DNA of 64,000 nucleotides, taken from positions 34,893 to 98,892 of the IMG/VR virus record IMGVR_UViG_3300037200_000120. The stretch is one strand, 5' to 3'. The position numbers and the translations under genes are program-made. Source of the stretch: a virus. Below are positions 1 through 9,759 of the stretch, piece after piece (within the stretch, counting starts at the first letter, position 1; the number at the start of each line of letters is the position of its first letter). The notes below the pieces were generated by a model, which had not been told where the DNA came from, searched no databases, and worked only from the letters and a program-made list of their open reading frames with translations.

Positions 1-14
1 AAGAATGAACCTGA

Positions 15-500
15 TCATTTGAAATACACCGCAGTCCAAGTCCCCGTCGAGGCGACTTGGTTTATGAGGGAGAAGCTGGAAAGGACGGTCGCCCCTTGCT
101 CGAAAAGACAACTCCCCGACAGCAGCGGCGTGCCGACAGTCGGTGCAACTCCTGTCGTCGGCGTGCCGTTCGTGGAGTCGACGAAATTGAACGCGCCCCC
201 GATTGCGCAGACGCGGACGTAGAGAGCTCCGGATGGGATGGTCAGTGTGGTCGCTGACGTGGCTGTCTGGTTGTATTGACCGCCGGCCATTGCCGTGAAC
301 GGATACGGGACGGCGTAGGCATAGGTCGGCGTGCCTGAACTTCCCGCCGGCCCCGTGCAAGGCCCCCCGCCCGTAGGGCAACCTCCCAAAGGCACGACGC
401 TAGGCACGATCGTTCCCCCGCTGTCCTTATACGTCTGCCCCATCGCCGGCAGCATCAACCACGCGAGCGCGAGCGCCGCGAGAAGCGGTTTGCGAAGCAT
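15..500 (-). CDS. Small exported virion-associated protein
   Basis: A 161-residue protein. The start is placed at the ATG giving MLRKPLLAALALAW because this yields a textbook Sec signal peptide (charged LRK, hydrophobic core, cleavage near AMGQ); an upstream in-frame start would bury it. The mature part is low-complexity, rich in Gly, Thr, Ser and Pro with four or more Cys, like short fibre accessory proteins. It is the last visible gene of the leftward tail-fibre block. Family not recognised; role as a tail accessory protein is inferred from position. Confidence 0.6.
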   Translation of the reverse strand: MLRKPLLAALALAWLMLPAMGQTYKDSGGTIVPSVVPLGGCPTGGGPCTGPAGSSGTPTYAYAVPYPFTAMAGGQYNQTATSATTLTIPSGALYVRVCAIGGAFNFVDSTNGTPTTGVAPTVGTPLLSGSCLFEQGATVLSSFSLINQVASTGTWTAVYFK

Positions 501-529
501 TGTCAGAGCCTTTCGGGGGAGATTGTTTC

Positions 530-1579
530 CTAGGATACCGGATAAATGCATTCGAATATCACCTGAGCCCCTGTCAGCGTTACGTTAGTTACCTGGCCCG
601 CGTTAGTGAAAAACTTCGCCGTCGTGGAGGCCTGTACGGGTAGAAGGTACAGTGCCCCAGCCAACGAGGCATAGGATATCTGACACTGCTGTGCATAGGG
701 CGCATTCGCAACCGTCAAGGGAAAACCGCCAATGATCGCGTTCGACGCGCTGGCCGTCGACGGGTAGGTTAACTGCGCGTAGGCGAACACCATGTTGCCG
801 AGACGGGTGTAGCCCGCCGAGACGCCCGTGAAAGTCAGGCTGGCTCCGCTGGCATCGGTCGGCGTCCACGATCCCGGGCTTACCGTTTGATTTGAGATCG
901 CCCCGACTGTCGTCGAGAGCGACCCCGCCGTGTTCGTAACGTCGCCTGTCAATGCCGGGAATTGTGCCGCCTGAAGCGTTCCGGTCAGCGACGACGCTGC
1001 CGGAGTGATCGTCGCCGAACTGACGGCCGTAAGCTGACCAGCCGCGTTGTAGGTGATGATTGGGGCGACCGTCGCGGACCCTGTCGGGCCGCCTGCCGAA
1101 ATGACGCCGCCGAGCGGGACGGTGGACGACGACGTCCCCGTGGGAATCTGAGCAATCGGCACCGTGCCGGAGTTGACCTCGGAGCCCGCGATCGACTTAT
1201 TGGTCAGCGTCTGCGCGTCCGTCGTCCCGACGATCGCGCCTGCGGGAAGGCCTTTGCCGCCGTCCTGGATTGTTTGACCTGTTGTCCCGCTGAACGTCGC
1301 CACGTCGCCGTTCGTCGATGATACGGGGCCAGCAATACATGGTCCACTGCCCGGTCCGAGCACTCCAGAGGCGAACGCGGCGCAAGCCGTGCCGGCCCCG
1401 GTGACGGCCAGATCTCCGGTCCCGAATGTTTGCAGCGCGAGCCAGTTGTAGGCGATCCCGATAATCGCAGGGAGCAGCGGGATCGCGGGCGAATCCTGTT
1501 GCGCCGACGCAGCCGACGCGAAGATGAACAGCCACGCCGCGAGCAGCGCGCGGGCGAGTATGCTCGCCGATCTCATCAT
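530..1579 (-). CDS. Tail fibre-like protein with signal peptide
   Basis: A 349-residue protein starting at an ATG that overlaps the stop of the upstream tailspike gene (ATGATGA arrangement). The N-terminus MMRSASILARALLAAWLF ending ASAQ is a Sec signal peptide. The rest has Gly/Thr/Ser/Ala repeats typical of trimeric phage fibres (for example the TLTNKSIAGSEVN and VPIAQIPTGTSS segments) and a compact C-terminal domain with two Cys (QQCQISY, IFECIYPVS) that could bind a receptor. Fibre assignment rests on composition and locus. Confidence 0.65.
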   Translation of the reverse strand: MMRSASILARALLAAWLFIFASAASAQQDSPAIPLLPAIIGIAYNWLALQTFGTGDLAVTGAGTACAAFASGVLGPGSGPCIAGPVSSTNGDVATFSGTTGQTIQDGGKGLPAGAIVGTTDAQTLTNKSIAGSEVNSGTVPIAQIPTGTSSSTVPLGGVISAGGPTGSATVAPIITYNAAGQLTAVSSATITPAASSLTGTLQAAQFPALTGDVTNTAGSLSTTVGAISNQTVSPGSWTPTDASGASLTFTGVSAGYTRLGNMVFAYAQLTYPSTASASNAIIGGFPLTVANAPYAQQCQISYASLAGALYLLPVQASTTAKFFTNAGQVTNVTLTGAQVIFECIYPVS

Positions 1580-4524
1580 GGCAACATCCCTTGCGTGCCG
1601 GAAACCGAGGCTGTCGGGGGAGTGACGTTGCCGGCGTTGACCGGGAACAGCCTCCTTGCGAAGATTCCGCAATCGGTCTCTATTTCGATTGTGAACATTT
1701 GCCCTGGATTGTTGTTTGTGGCATGAAATATCCATAGGCCGCTGAGCACGCGGCCGACCGGCAGATACGAAGACCCCCCGCCGCCAACCGTTATGCCGTC
1801 GGAGCCAGTCTTTCCTGCGAAAGACCCCTGCGTTATGACACGCTGGCCGCCCGTGCCTATCTGTAGGGTAACGATCGTCCCGCCGCTGTCGGCGGCATAG
1901 TTCGAGGCTGAGTTGTAGGTAGGGAAGGTAAGCTGAATTGTCGCCGAACTGTTGCTCCCCAACTGGGTCGGCGTCACCGTGATTTTTGTAATGCTTCCGT
2001 ACAGCTCTGCGGTGAATTCATTGACGGCCGCATAATTCCCGGCAAACTCATAAATCCGGTATTCCCAGAACTTCTTGCCCTTCTTGTAGGCGTACGATGC
2101 GCTGCGGACTCGGTCGCTTTCGGTGCAGTCGATGAAATCGTAACCCGCGTCCGCGAACGTCGCCATATTCGCTTTCAGCGGGAACGAAAAACCAGTCGTC
2201 CCGCCGATATTCCCGCTCGAGGCGGACATGACATCGCCTGTGAGATAGCCGCCGGAGCCAAAGTTTGTAATGCTGACGCCGGCCACGCCGCCGCCGGCGC
2301 CCACCGTAATGGTGGCAATCATCCCGGACCCGGAGCCGCCTGTCAGCGCGACGCTGGTATAGGAGCCCGGCGTGCCGCCCGACCCTCCCGTCAAGGTTCC
2401 AGGCAGCAGCGTCCATTGCGGAACCGTCACGTAGCCCGACAGCGACGTGGTGACATAGAGATAGGTCGAATCTTCGGTCACGCTGAGAATGACGCCGGTC
2501 CCCGCATCGCCGACGAAGACGCCGCTCGGACCAAACAGGGTGAGCGTCTGCCCGGGAACCGCGCCGAACAGACCCGCCCCGGTGCCTGCGGATTTCAGGA
2601 CGCTGAATATCCCGTTGGCGAAACTGAGGTTCGTACCGTCGATCGATCTCGTGACGATCGCGTCGAGCAGCGTCACTGAAAATTGCGTATTGAAGATGCG
2701 ACAGGCGTTGAAAATCGCCTCGCTGCGAAAGCCGGCGCCACCCGTTGCGGTGAGCTGGCCGATGTCGCAATTGCGTGCGTAGAAGGTCTTGCACGCCCCG
2801 AGTTGCAGCGTGCCGCTGACCTTGTAGTCGGCCAGGCTGACCCGATCCTGCGAAGCGCTCGCAAAGACCAGCGACGTTCCGCTCAGGTATTCTCCGCCAC
2901 GATACTCGACGGAGCCGAGCAGCTTGTCGGTTTCGGCCACCTGTAAATTTTTGGGGTCCTCGTGAATGACATGGTCTGACATCGTCTCCGAGAAACCGAC
3001 GCCCTTGAAATTGACGGTTTTGATCCGCCGCAAGGCCATGTAAAACCAATATTGGACGGCGTAAAGCGGACAGCCGACAAAGAGGTCGTAGTATTCGTGA
3101 TCGCAATCCCACTCGACGGTCGTAAAAGTGACCGAGGTTGGGGTCGGCGCCTGAACATTGCCTAGATTGAGAGTGTAGGTGTACGGCCCCGTCGTCGTTG
3201 CCCACACGCGGCCCTTCCCGCAGGGAGTGAATCCGGCTCCAGCCGCGGCCCAATCCGGGAAGTCGGGGCGATGCTGATAGCGGATCGTCTGGTCGGTGGT
3301 CGCGATGGCCGTTGCCGCGAGCGTGCCGCCGGAAAGGGTCAGCGAGCCTAGGCCTGGGGTCGCCGCCAGATTGATGACCGTTCCCGCCGATGCGATCGAG
3401 GAGATTGCCCAGCTTCCATTGACGCTCCCGCCGGTTATCCCGCTGACGGTGACGAAAATCCCGTTCAGCGAAACGCCGACGCCAGCGCCGAACGGAGCGG
3501 AGGCGAAGGTCAGCGATAGGACGCCGGTCGACGACGTGTAGGTTGCCGTCGCCGCGAGCGTGCCGGCGTACGAGTTGACTGCAGTGACGAGCACATATTC
3601 GTGCTGCTGAACATTGATCGGAAAACCGCCATATTGGATGTCGAGCGAGCCCAGCATGTACCAACTGCCAGCCGTGACATTGGTGTAGTCAGAGGCGGTT
3701 ACGAACGAAAATCCCTTCGCCCCGACCGTTGTTTGTTGGATGAACCAGTTTTGACCGACGGATGCTGCGTTGAATAGCGGAAGAGACAGCGCCCCAAACG
3801 GGTTCTGATAGTACGCATTGCCGCCGCTTATGCCTGCATTATAAATGTTCTGCCAGAGCGTGCCGTTACTATACCAGCGCAGATACGAAATATTGAATAG
3901 GAATCCCTGGCACTTGGAATGGTCGAAACAATAGGCGTTCCCCGTCGTCGGCTGCGCCTCGACGATAACCTGAATGCCGAGCGAGCTCTGATAGCGCGCC
4001 CATGTCGCCCAATTGTTCAGCGCCGTCGAATTGTCGGTGCCTGGATTGACGATGGTCGGGATGCCGAATGGAATGGCCTGCGTGACGACGCCGTCGCCGA
4101 GCGCGCCGAACCAGTTGATGAATTCCGGGCCGAAATATTGCCGGACCCAACAACCCGAAGCCCCGCTCGTATCTGCGGAAGGCGCAATATTTATGCCCTG
4201 GCCGGGATCATTGGCGACCGCCGTGGACATATTTGAGTATGTCCAGGCGAAGTACCCAGCCCGACCGCTCGGAGATCCAAGATAACATGTCGCCCCCGCC
4301 GCCGGCGCGGCATTGCCGACGATCGGAAGCGCCTGCATCTGAGCGATGCTGGCGACCGTGAACGAATATTGCGGGGTTGCGGCGGAGGCTAATTTGGTTG
4401 CGCCCAGTCCCGCTACGCCGAAGCCGAGCAGCCCCAGCAGCGAGCGGCGATCCTTCGCGGAGTCGAGCGGAGCTCGCGGTTCGGGATCGGGACGTGGCGC
4501 TTTCTTCCTCCATACAAAGCTCAT
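1576..4524 (-). CDS. Tailspike, pectin-lyase-like, with Tat-type N-terminus
   Basis: A 982-residue protein. Residues about 25-55 hold DRRSLLGLLGFGVAGLG followed by an Ala-rich stretch, matching a twin-arginine export signal. Residues about 120-160 contain NWFGALGDGVV with a downstream DNSTALNNWA, the usual entry segment of right-handed beta-helix (pectate-lyase-like) tailspikes. A central stretch rich in TGGSG-type repeats and a C-terminal beta domain follow. Such spikes bind or cut surface polysaccharide; no catalytic residues can be assigned by eye. It lies upstream of, and overlaps, the fibre gene. Confidence 0.75.
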   Translation of the reverse strand: MSFVWRKKAPRPDPEPRAPLDSAKDRRSLLGLLGFGVAGLGATKLASAATPQYSFTVASIAQMQALPIVGNAAPAAGATCYLGSPSGRAGYFAWTYSNMSTAVANDPGQGINIAPSADTSGASGCWVRQYFGPEFINWFGALGDGVVTQAIPFGIPTIVNPGTDNSTALNNWATWARYQSSLGIQVIVEAQPTTGNAYCFDHSKCQGFLFNISYLRWYSNGTLWQNIYNAGISGGNAYYQNPFGALSLPLFNAASVGQNWFIQQTTVGAKGFSFVTASDYTNVTAGSWYMLGSLDIQYGGFPINVQQHEYVLVTAVNSYAGTLAATATYTSSTGVLSLTFASAPFGAGVGVSLNGIFVTVSGITGGSVNGSWAISSIASAGTVINLAATPGLGSLTLSGGTLAATAIATTDQTIRYQHRPDFPDWAAAGAGFTPCGKGRVWATTTGPYTYTLNLGNVQAPTPTSVTFTTVEWDCDHEYYDLFVGCPLYAVQYWFYMALRRIKTVNFKGVGFSETMSDHVIHEDPKNLQVAETDKLLGSVEYRGGEYLSGTSLVFASASQDRVSLADYKVSGTLQLGACKTFYARNCDIGQLTATGGAGFRSEAIFNACRIFNTQFSVTLLDAIVTRSIDGTNLSFANGIFSVLKSAGTGAGLFGAVPGQTLTLFGPSGVFVGDAGTGVILSVTEDSTYLYVTTSLSGYVTVPQWTLLPGTLTGGSGGTPGSYTSVALTGGSGSGMIATITVGAGGGVAGVSITNFGSGGYLTGDVMSASSGNIGGTTGFSFPLKANMATFADAGYDFIDCTESDRVRSASYAYKKGKKFWEYRIYEFAGNYAAVNEFTAELYGSITKITVTPTQLGSNSSATIQLTFPTYNSASNYAADSGGTIVTLQIGTGGQRVITQGSFAGKTGSDGITVGGGGSSYLPVGRVLSGLWIFHATNNNPGQMFTIEIETDCGIFARRLFPVNAGNVTPPTASVSGTQGMLP

Positions 4525-4546
4525 TGGCGCGCCTCAGTTATGGTGG

Positions 4547-4942
4547 TCATGGCGCACATGCCACGAGGTAAACTAAGCCGAACCCGGTTACGTAGGCTGG
4601 GATAAAAAGCCCAGTCGTCAAGTTGGAGCAGGGGGAATTGCCAAAAGTCTGCGTCCCAAGCCCAGTCGTCGATGAGGGCATTACGAGCGATCCGGATATC
4701 GTCACGACTCCCGTGAACGTCGGGGAATCCAAGGGAGCGCCCCATGTCGAAAATACGCTGACGTCAGTGTTCCAAAGAGCTTGTTGATCTGCTCCTGTGA
4801 TCAACCCGAGATGGTTGGTCCAGGGCAATGCGTTGACTTGCGACTGCAGCGTACTCGGCGGCGTCGATGTCGCTAGCGCCGGCGCCGACAGGCTTACCGA
4901 GCACAGCGCCGCAATCGCGCCGATCGCGCGTTTCAGGATCAT
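4547..4942 (-). CDS. Small exported tail-region protein
   Basis: A 131-residue protein with a clear Sec signal peptide (MILKRAIGAIAALCSVSLS, cleavage near ALA-TS). The mature region contains DSPTFTGVVTISGSLVMP, a motif found in many phage fibre proteins, and ends VYLVACAP. Probably a short fibre segment or fibre partner. Function unknown. Confidence 0.6.
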   Translation of the reverse strand: MILKRAIGAIAALCSVSLSAPALATSTPPSTLQSQVNALPWTNHLGLITGADQQALWNTDVSVFSTWGAPLDSPTFTGVVTISGSLVMPSSTTGLGTQTFGNSPCSNLTTGLFIPAYVTGFGLVYLVACAP

Positions 4943-4971
4943 TCCGAAAATCCTTTGCTCAACCGACGTGG

Positions 4972-5511
4972 TTACGGCGTTTTCTTCTTCGTCACCGGAT
5001 CGAGCGCGGCCAGCACGCTCGGCGCGAGCGTGGCGACCTTCAGTTCTTCCCGGGTAAGTAGCGTGATGACGATCTTGAAAGGCTTTTTCATGAGATCGTC
5101 AGAATAGTCGCCGACAGCGAGATCCCACTTTTTCTGCTGGTTTTTCATTTCTGGCGTAGGATCAACTCCCGACGATGGAGTCGGCCGATCCCCGATGTTT
5201 CGCATGAACGCCTTCGCCTTGGCCTGTTCGTCGTCGATAATGACCTTGAACGCGATTTCATCGTCGGCAATAGCCTCTCGCGTCGGTTCGGCAAAATCGT
5301 AGGGCTGCGGAACGGCTCTCGATTTGCCCCCTTCCTCGATGATTTTCTGATAGCCGTCGAGGGCCGCGAGGCCTTGATAGGCGGACACAATTTGGGCGTA
5401 GGTCAGTTCCGTCGACTTGTCGGGGACCATGGGCGAGGGAGTCGCGGCCTGCGCGAACGCAAGCGCGGGGAGAGCGCAGCACAATGCAGCGGCGATGACG
5501 ATCTTCTTCAT
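4972..5511 (-). CDS. Exported helical protein of the tail block
   Basis: A 179-residue protein. The start chosen gives MKKIVIAAALCCALPALAFAQ, a canonical Sec signal peptide, after a GAAG-type ribosome site; longer upstream readings are out-of-frame coding shadows. The mature part is charged and predicted helical, unlike its beta-rich neighbours, with a Lys-rich end (VTKKKTP). Not recognised; it could be a chaperone-like or periplasm-acting factor for the fibres. Confidence 0.65.
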   Translation of the reverse strand: MKKIVIAAALCCALPALAFAQAATPSPMVPDKSTELTYAQIVSAYQGLAALDGYQKIIEEGGKSRAVPQPYDFAEPTREAIADDEIAFKVIIDDEQAKAKAFMRNIGDRPTPSSGVDPTPEMKNQQKKWDLAVGDYSDDLMKKPFKIVITLLTREELKVATLAPSVLAALDPVTKKKTP

Positions 5512-5555
5512 TTCTTCAAGATATCCCTTCTTCTTCGCGAAATCGCTAGCAACTA

Positions 5556-7898
5556 TCAGTAAAACGGCACATACCGGAGAAACCCATTCACCCTGATCTG
5601 CATACACGCCGTCGCAGAGCCACCGCCGCAACCGGACGCATTGCCCGTAGATGTTCCGCCGATGCTGATTTGATTGGTCGTGTCGGTCGGCGCGGGATTT
5701 CCGCCAAACACCGCTCCTCCGTAAAGATTGGATACGCCCGCGACGCTGAGCGCGAACGCGCCGCTCGCCGATATTGTCAGGTCCCCGCTGTTGTCGGTCG
5801 TAAATCCGGGCATGCAGAGCACGCATCCGGTGAAGTTGACCGCCGTAGCGACGATGCCGTTGACGAAATTTCCGCCTGAACTCGTGCCAAAGGTGATGCC
5901 GTTGTCTACCGTTACCTGATTGTTTATTCCGAGCGCCAGCAGCCTCGAGATATGAACGCCCGGGTCTGGCGATCCATTCGTCCCGCCGTTGATCGCGACG
6001 CCGATGCGCTGTCCGTTCGAGTCGGTCCCGGAACCCGCGTTGGAGTAAACGTCAATTTCTGCGGCTTGAATAGGCGAAGTCGGGTTTACGACATTTGTTT
6101 GATCTATGGCTTGTACGTAAAGGCCCATAGCCCAAGCCATCGACGTCCCTGGGGCTTGCCCGTTCAGGATTTTGATTGCGCTTGCCGACACGCCAATCCC
6201 GAGCAATCCCGTCGAGGCCAAAGTCCCGACATATGTGATGGAACTGACGCCGTATTCGCTGCCCGTCTCGTGGAGACCCGTGCTAGTCTGGAAATAGGCA
6301 ACGTCGTAGACGGTGCTGCCTCCCGACGCCGGAGCTATCCTGAGCACCTGGAGAGGGGTGTAGCTGGCGGCATAGTTCGTAGGGGCCGAATATATTTCCC
6401 AACCGCAAGTGACGAGCGTGGAGCAACCGCTCATATCCAGGCCAGGGCTGCCGGCGCCAGCAACGTTGTTGGACAGACCCGGAAGTCCGGGCGTCGCGAA
6501 AGAATATGGTGCAGTTACTAGTCCGTTGGCGTTTGCGGTCAGGACCGTCGCACCGTTGGCGAACGACAGGGAGAAGCTGTTCGAGTTCGATCCCAAACTG
6601 ACGAAATTGTACACGAGTTGTACGAGATTGTTGCTGCCTGTTCCCGTGATGCCTAGCCCGAGATATACTGGATGCCCGCCCCCGAGCGTCGGGTCCAGAA
6701 AACTTGCGATCAGCTCCCCGCCGGCCGCCCCGGCGCTGATTGTCTGTGGAGCGGAGAATATATTGTTGATATTGTCTTCAGTGATCGTTCCCGAATTCGC
6801 CGGAAGGATGGCGAGCGACGTCCCGAGCGCACCCGTCGCCGGTTGAAGCGCGACATATCCGCTGGTCAGATTTTCGAAAACCAAGTTGCCGGTCTCCGAC
6901 CCGGCGATGCCAAGCGTCACTTCGCCGCCGGGAACAACGACGCTCGTCGCCGTCGATAGCGTTACTGGCCCGACTTGGGCCGAGATCGTGAGGCCCCCGG
7001 TCAAGCCGGTATCGGATTGAACGTATCCGGTCGGCGTTGCGCCGCCATTGGCGTAAAGATAGGAGTTGCAAAAGCTGCACCCGCTCAGGGCCGCAGTGAA
7101 TATCGCCCGCGTGGAGCCATTCGAACTGGTTCCGGAATTCTGGGCCTGGAAATTATTTTCAAACCCCGTATTGGCGGAGGTCCAAATAGTGTTCTCATTC
7201 CCCCCTGTCGCGAATGCCCCGCCGACGCCGGCGGGAATGGTCGTCGTGAGCCCGGGGACGCCGCCGGCGGAGGTCGCCAGGATGCTATTCGCCGTGGTCG
7301 TCAGCGGCGAAATCGTATTGCCGCCCACCGCATAGAAGCCTAGATTGTTGGCGAGACCGGTCGCGACCGTCCCACTGCCGCCACCGCCTCCGCCGCAAGC
7401 CCCGCCGGAATCGATCAGGCCGCCGCTGCCGTCGATCTGCGGGCAATGGCCGGATACGAGCGCTCCATCGGCCGTGAGGAAGGCATGTGTGTTGCCGGAG
7501 ATCGTCCCCGCCGTGACCGCGCCTGAGCCGTTGCCGAGCAGGGGACCGCTGAGGCCGGAAAATACCGCGCCCGTGATCGTCGGACTCTGGATCGTCAGCC
7601 CGATCGGAAGCGTGGGCGAGCAAAAAGTCGGGCCGGCGCCGGCGCCCTGAACGAGGCCGGTGCAGGGGAAGATCGGCATTTGAAGGAAGACGTTGACGTC
7701 AGCCTGCGTCGCCGAACTGGCGATCATATTGCTGGTCAGGGCATTGAGCGACTGAGGGGTGATGGCTCCCGAAACGTTGGGAAAGATCGTACTGTTGTTC
7801 TGAATGAGGAGTTGCGAACGCGTTTCCGAGGTCTGCGCCGAAGCGCCCCCGAGAAGTCCCAGCAGACAGCAAGCCGCGAGAAGCCCGCGACGGAACAT
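5556..7898 (-). CDS. Large tail fibre protein with signal peptide
   Basis: A 780-residue protein. It begins MFRRGLLAACCLLGLLGG with cleavage near ASAQ, a Sec signal. A poly-Gly linker at about residues 168-174 separates an N-terminal repeat region from a long beta-rich region with Gly/Ser/Thr/Asn repeats. The C-terminus (CGGGSATACMQIRVNGFLRYVPFY) looks like a small capping domain common at fibre tips. It is adjacent to the membrane protein gene at 7898-8320, sharing one base. Confidence 0.65.
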   Translation of the reverse strand: MFRRGLLAACCLLGLLGGASAQTSETRSQLLIQNNSTIFPNVSGAITPQSLNALTSNMIASSATQADVNVFLQMPIFPCTGLVQGAGAGPTFCSPTLPIGLTIQSPTITGAVFSGLSGPLLGNGSGAVTAGTISGNTHAFLTADGALVSGHCPQIDGSGGLIDSGGACGGGGGGSGTVATGLANNLGFYAVGGNTISPLTTTANSILATSAGGVPGLTTTIPAGVGGAFATGGNENTIWTSANTGFENNFQAQNSGTSSNGSTRAIFTAALSGCSFCNSYLYANGGATPTGYVQSDTGLTGGLTISAQVGPVTLSTATSVVVPGGEVTLGIAGSETGNLVFENLTSGYVALQPATGALGTSLAILPANSGTITEDNINNIFSAPQTISAGAAGGELIASFLDPTLGGGHPVYLGLGITGTGSNNLVQLVYNFVSLGSNSNSFSLSFANGATVLTANANGLVTAPYSFATPGLPGLSNNVAGAGSPGLDMSGCSTLVTCGWEIYSAPTNYAASYTPLQVLRIAPASGGSTVYDVAYFQTSTGLHETGSEYGVSSITYVGTLASTGLLGIGVSASAIKILNGQAPGTSMAWAMGLYVQAIDQTNVVNPTSPIQAAEIDVYSNAGSGTDSNGQRIGVAINGGTNGSPDPGVHISRLLALGINNQVTVDNGITFGTSSGGNFVNGIVATAVNFTGCVLCMPGFTTDNSGDLTISASGAFALSVAGVSNLYGGAVFGGNPAPTDTTNQISIGGTSTGNASGCGGGSATACMQIRVNGFLRYVPFY

Positions 7899-8320
7899 CA
7901 GCGAACCGCCTTGTGGAATGGGAATCCAACCACGATCTCGGAACGGTCCCTGTCGTTGATGACGCCGACGGGATCGCCGATGATTTTCGAAAGCGCATCC
8001 GCAATGGCGTGGGAAGCGGGGGTATCCGGGCTCAGCCAGATCCCCTCGTGGCCATCGAGCGCGGCTTCCTCGACGGCGGAACCTCCCTTTTCTCGGATCG
8101 CATCGGCCAAGAGATATGGGAAGGCTCCGGAGCCAGGCCCCGCGAGAACGCGATATCCCGTCTTTTCGAACGGAATTGCGCTCAACGCAACCGGATCGGC
8201 GTGATAAACGGCCGAGACCTGATCGACCGACGGCTTGCCCGACAGACCAAACATGACGCCCGCCAAGGCAATCGCAGCCAGCCCATGCAGCCCGTAATGA
8301 ACCGGATCATGGTTATCCAT
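7898..8320 (-). CDS. Small membrane protein of unknown role
   Basis: A 140-residue protein with one hydrophobic segment near the N-terminus (residues about 10-28, YGLHGLAAIALAGVMFGLSG) followed by a soluble domain. It sits between fibre genes, where short-tailed phages often keep lysis or entry proteins. There is no lysozyme or holin motif, so lysis is only a possibility. Confidence 0.55.
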   Translation of the reverse strand: MDNHDPVHYGLHGLAAIALAGVMFGLSGKPSVDQVSAVYHADPVALSAIPFEKTGYRVLAGPGSGAFPYLLADAIREKGGSAVEEAALDGHEGIWLSPDTPASHAIADALSKIIGDPVGVINDRDRSEIVVGFPFHKAVR

Positions 8321-8325
8321 TTATT

Positions 8326-9759
8326 TCATCCCCTCACTGCGACGCTCAACGAAGTCCGGCTCCCCTGCGACCCGCCGCCGGACCATACCGGCGCTCCCGC
8401 GCTGGTAAGTCCTAGCAATGTGGCGTAGTGAAAACCCTCAGCCAGACCGCCGAACGCCCGAGAAACTACGGTCGCCATGAACTGGTTTGCGCCTGTCACC
8501 GTGCCCTGCGTATAAGCGTCCTGCGGGGTCGACGTACTGTCGATGCTTATCGCCGTCGCGACCGACATGGCCGTATTTGATTCGACGCTTCCGTTGATCT
8601 CTATTTGCGCCGAATCGCCGCTCCAAACAAGGAATTGGCACCTTATCTCGCTATTCACTTCTGCATACGAACCCGACGTTGTCGAGCGTCCGGCCGTGAA
8701 AATGTTGATGGCCGCGAGACCGCTTTTGTTGAACCACGACAAAACAAGCTGATTGGCCCCGGAATAGCCCAGGACAGGCCCGGAAGTCGGATACACCATG
8801 CCAACAAGCGAATAGGCGTTGTCGCCGGTCATGATTTCTACGCCGACGTTTCCAGCCGTGGTATCGGTCGCGTGCGCCGTGGTCGAAAAATTCAGCGTCA
8901 GGACGCCGGCGAGCATAAAGGCATAGACGTAATACAGCGTGCTCGCGGTCAAAGCCGTGGCCGCAACCCCATTGACGTACGTGCTGGTTATCGTGGCTGC
9001 GACGCCGCCGGATGGAACGGGATAATCGACCCCTGCGATGGTGAGATAAGCCCCGCCTTTCGGGACGAGAGCTACTGCGGTGGTGCTCGTGGCCGCAAAA
9101 TGGACTTGGCCGAAATTCAGCCCCAACAGCCCCGCCGCAGCGCCGGTAGTCGAAGCCTGGAGGGCCGGCCCGATAGCCGGGCTAATTCCCAACGGGGAAG
9201 TCAACTGGAAACCGCCCGCATCGCTGTTCAGCGCCGAAAGCCATATGCTGAAATATGTCGTTCCGACCGTGACTTCGCTGCCGGTCAGAACTTGCGGGCC
9301 ATCTGGCCCAGGCTGATAGACCTGAAAGCCGCTGAGCGTCATCGCGCCCGTATTTGTATAGCCCGCCGTCCATTCGAAAATTTGGCCGTTGGAAAACGTC
9401 GAGTAGCCGTTGAGGATTTGCGCGTCTGCGGACCCTGCCGTGGTTCCGGCATTGGTGATACCCGAGATCGCGGCGTCCGCGAAGGGATAGACCGGATCGT
9501 AAGTCCAGATCAGATCGCCGGCCGAATCCTCGAGGACGACTTTATAGACGATCGTAGGGTCGAGGAAGACATTCCCGATATTGCCTGCCGAATCCAGCGG
9601 TAGCGGATTCAGATTGTCGATGGATAGGCCGGAATCCTGATAGGTCGGCGTCGGAGTGCTGGTCCCGGTCAGATAAAAACCGAGCGTACCCCCGAAATAG
9701 GGCAGTCCCGTCGCTTGAATCGGCTGCTGAGAGGGGAGGACAAAACGGCTACCGGACAT
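8326..9759 (-). CDS. Tail protein with virion-attachment N-domain
   Basis: A 477-residue protein starting at an ATG inside the last codons of the upstream gene. The first 90 residues (PYFGGTLGFYLTGTSTP, then YKVVLEDSAGDLIWTYDPV) match the pattern of N-terminal attachment domains of podovirus tailspikes, which plug appendages into the tail hub. The rest is beta-rich and Gly/Thr/Ser-rich. It has no signal peptide, unlike the fibres to its left, and so probably is the adaptor that holds them. Confidence 0.7.
   Translation of the reverse strand: MSGSRFVLPSQQPIQATGLPYFGGTLGFYLTGTSTPTPTYQDSGLSIDNLNPLPLDSAGNIGNVFLDPTIVYKVVLEDSAGDLIWTYDPVYPFADAAISGITNAGTTAGSADAQILNGYSTFSNGQIFEWTAGYTNTGAMTLSGFQVYQPGPDGPQVLTGSEVTVGTTYFSIWLSALNSDAGGFQLTSPLGISPAIGPALQASTTGAAAGLLGLNFGQVHFAATSTTAVALVPKGGAYLTIAGVDYPVPSGGVAATITSTYVNGVAATALTASTLYYVYAFMLAGVLTLNFSTTAHATDTTAGNVGVEIMTGDNAYSLVGMVYPTSGPVLGYSGANQLVLSWFNKSGLAAINIFTAGRSTTSGSYAEVNSEIRCQFLVWSGDSAQIEINGSVESNTAMSVATAISIDSTSTPQDAYTQGTVTGANQFMATVVSRAFGGLAEGFHYATLLGLTSAGAPVWSGGGSQGSRTSLSVAVRG

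Noticed and set aside
7898-8320. Holin or endolysin
   Set aside because: One membrane segment only, no lysozyme or amidase motif; a lysis role cannot be supported.
8605-9603. 332-codon plus-strand frame
   Set aside because: Antisense of the tail attachment protein; Arg-rich composition typical of a shadow.
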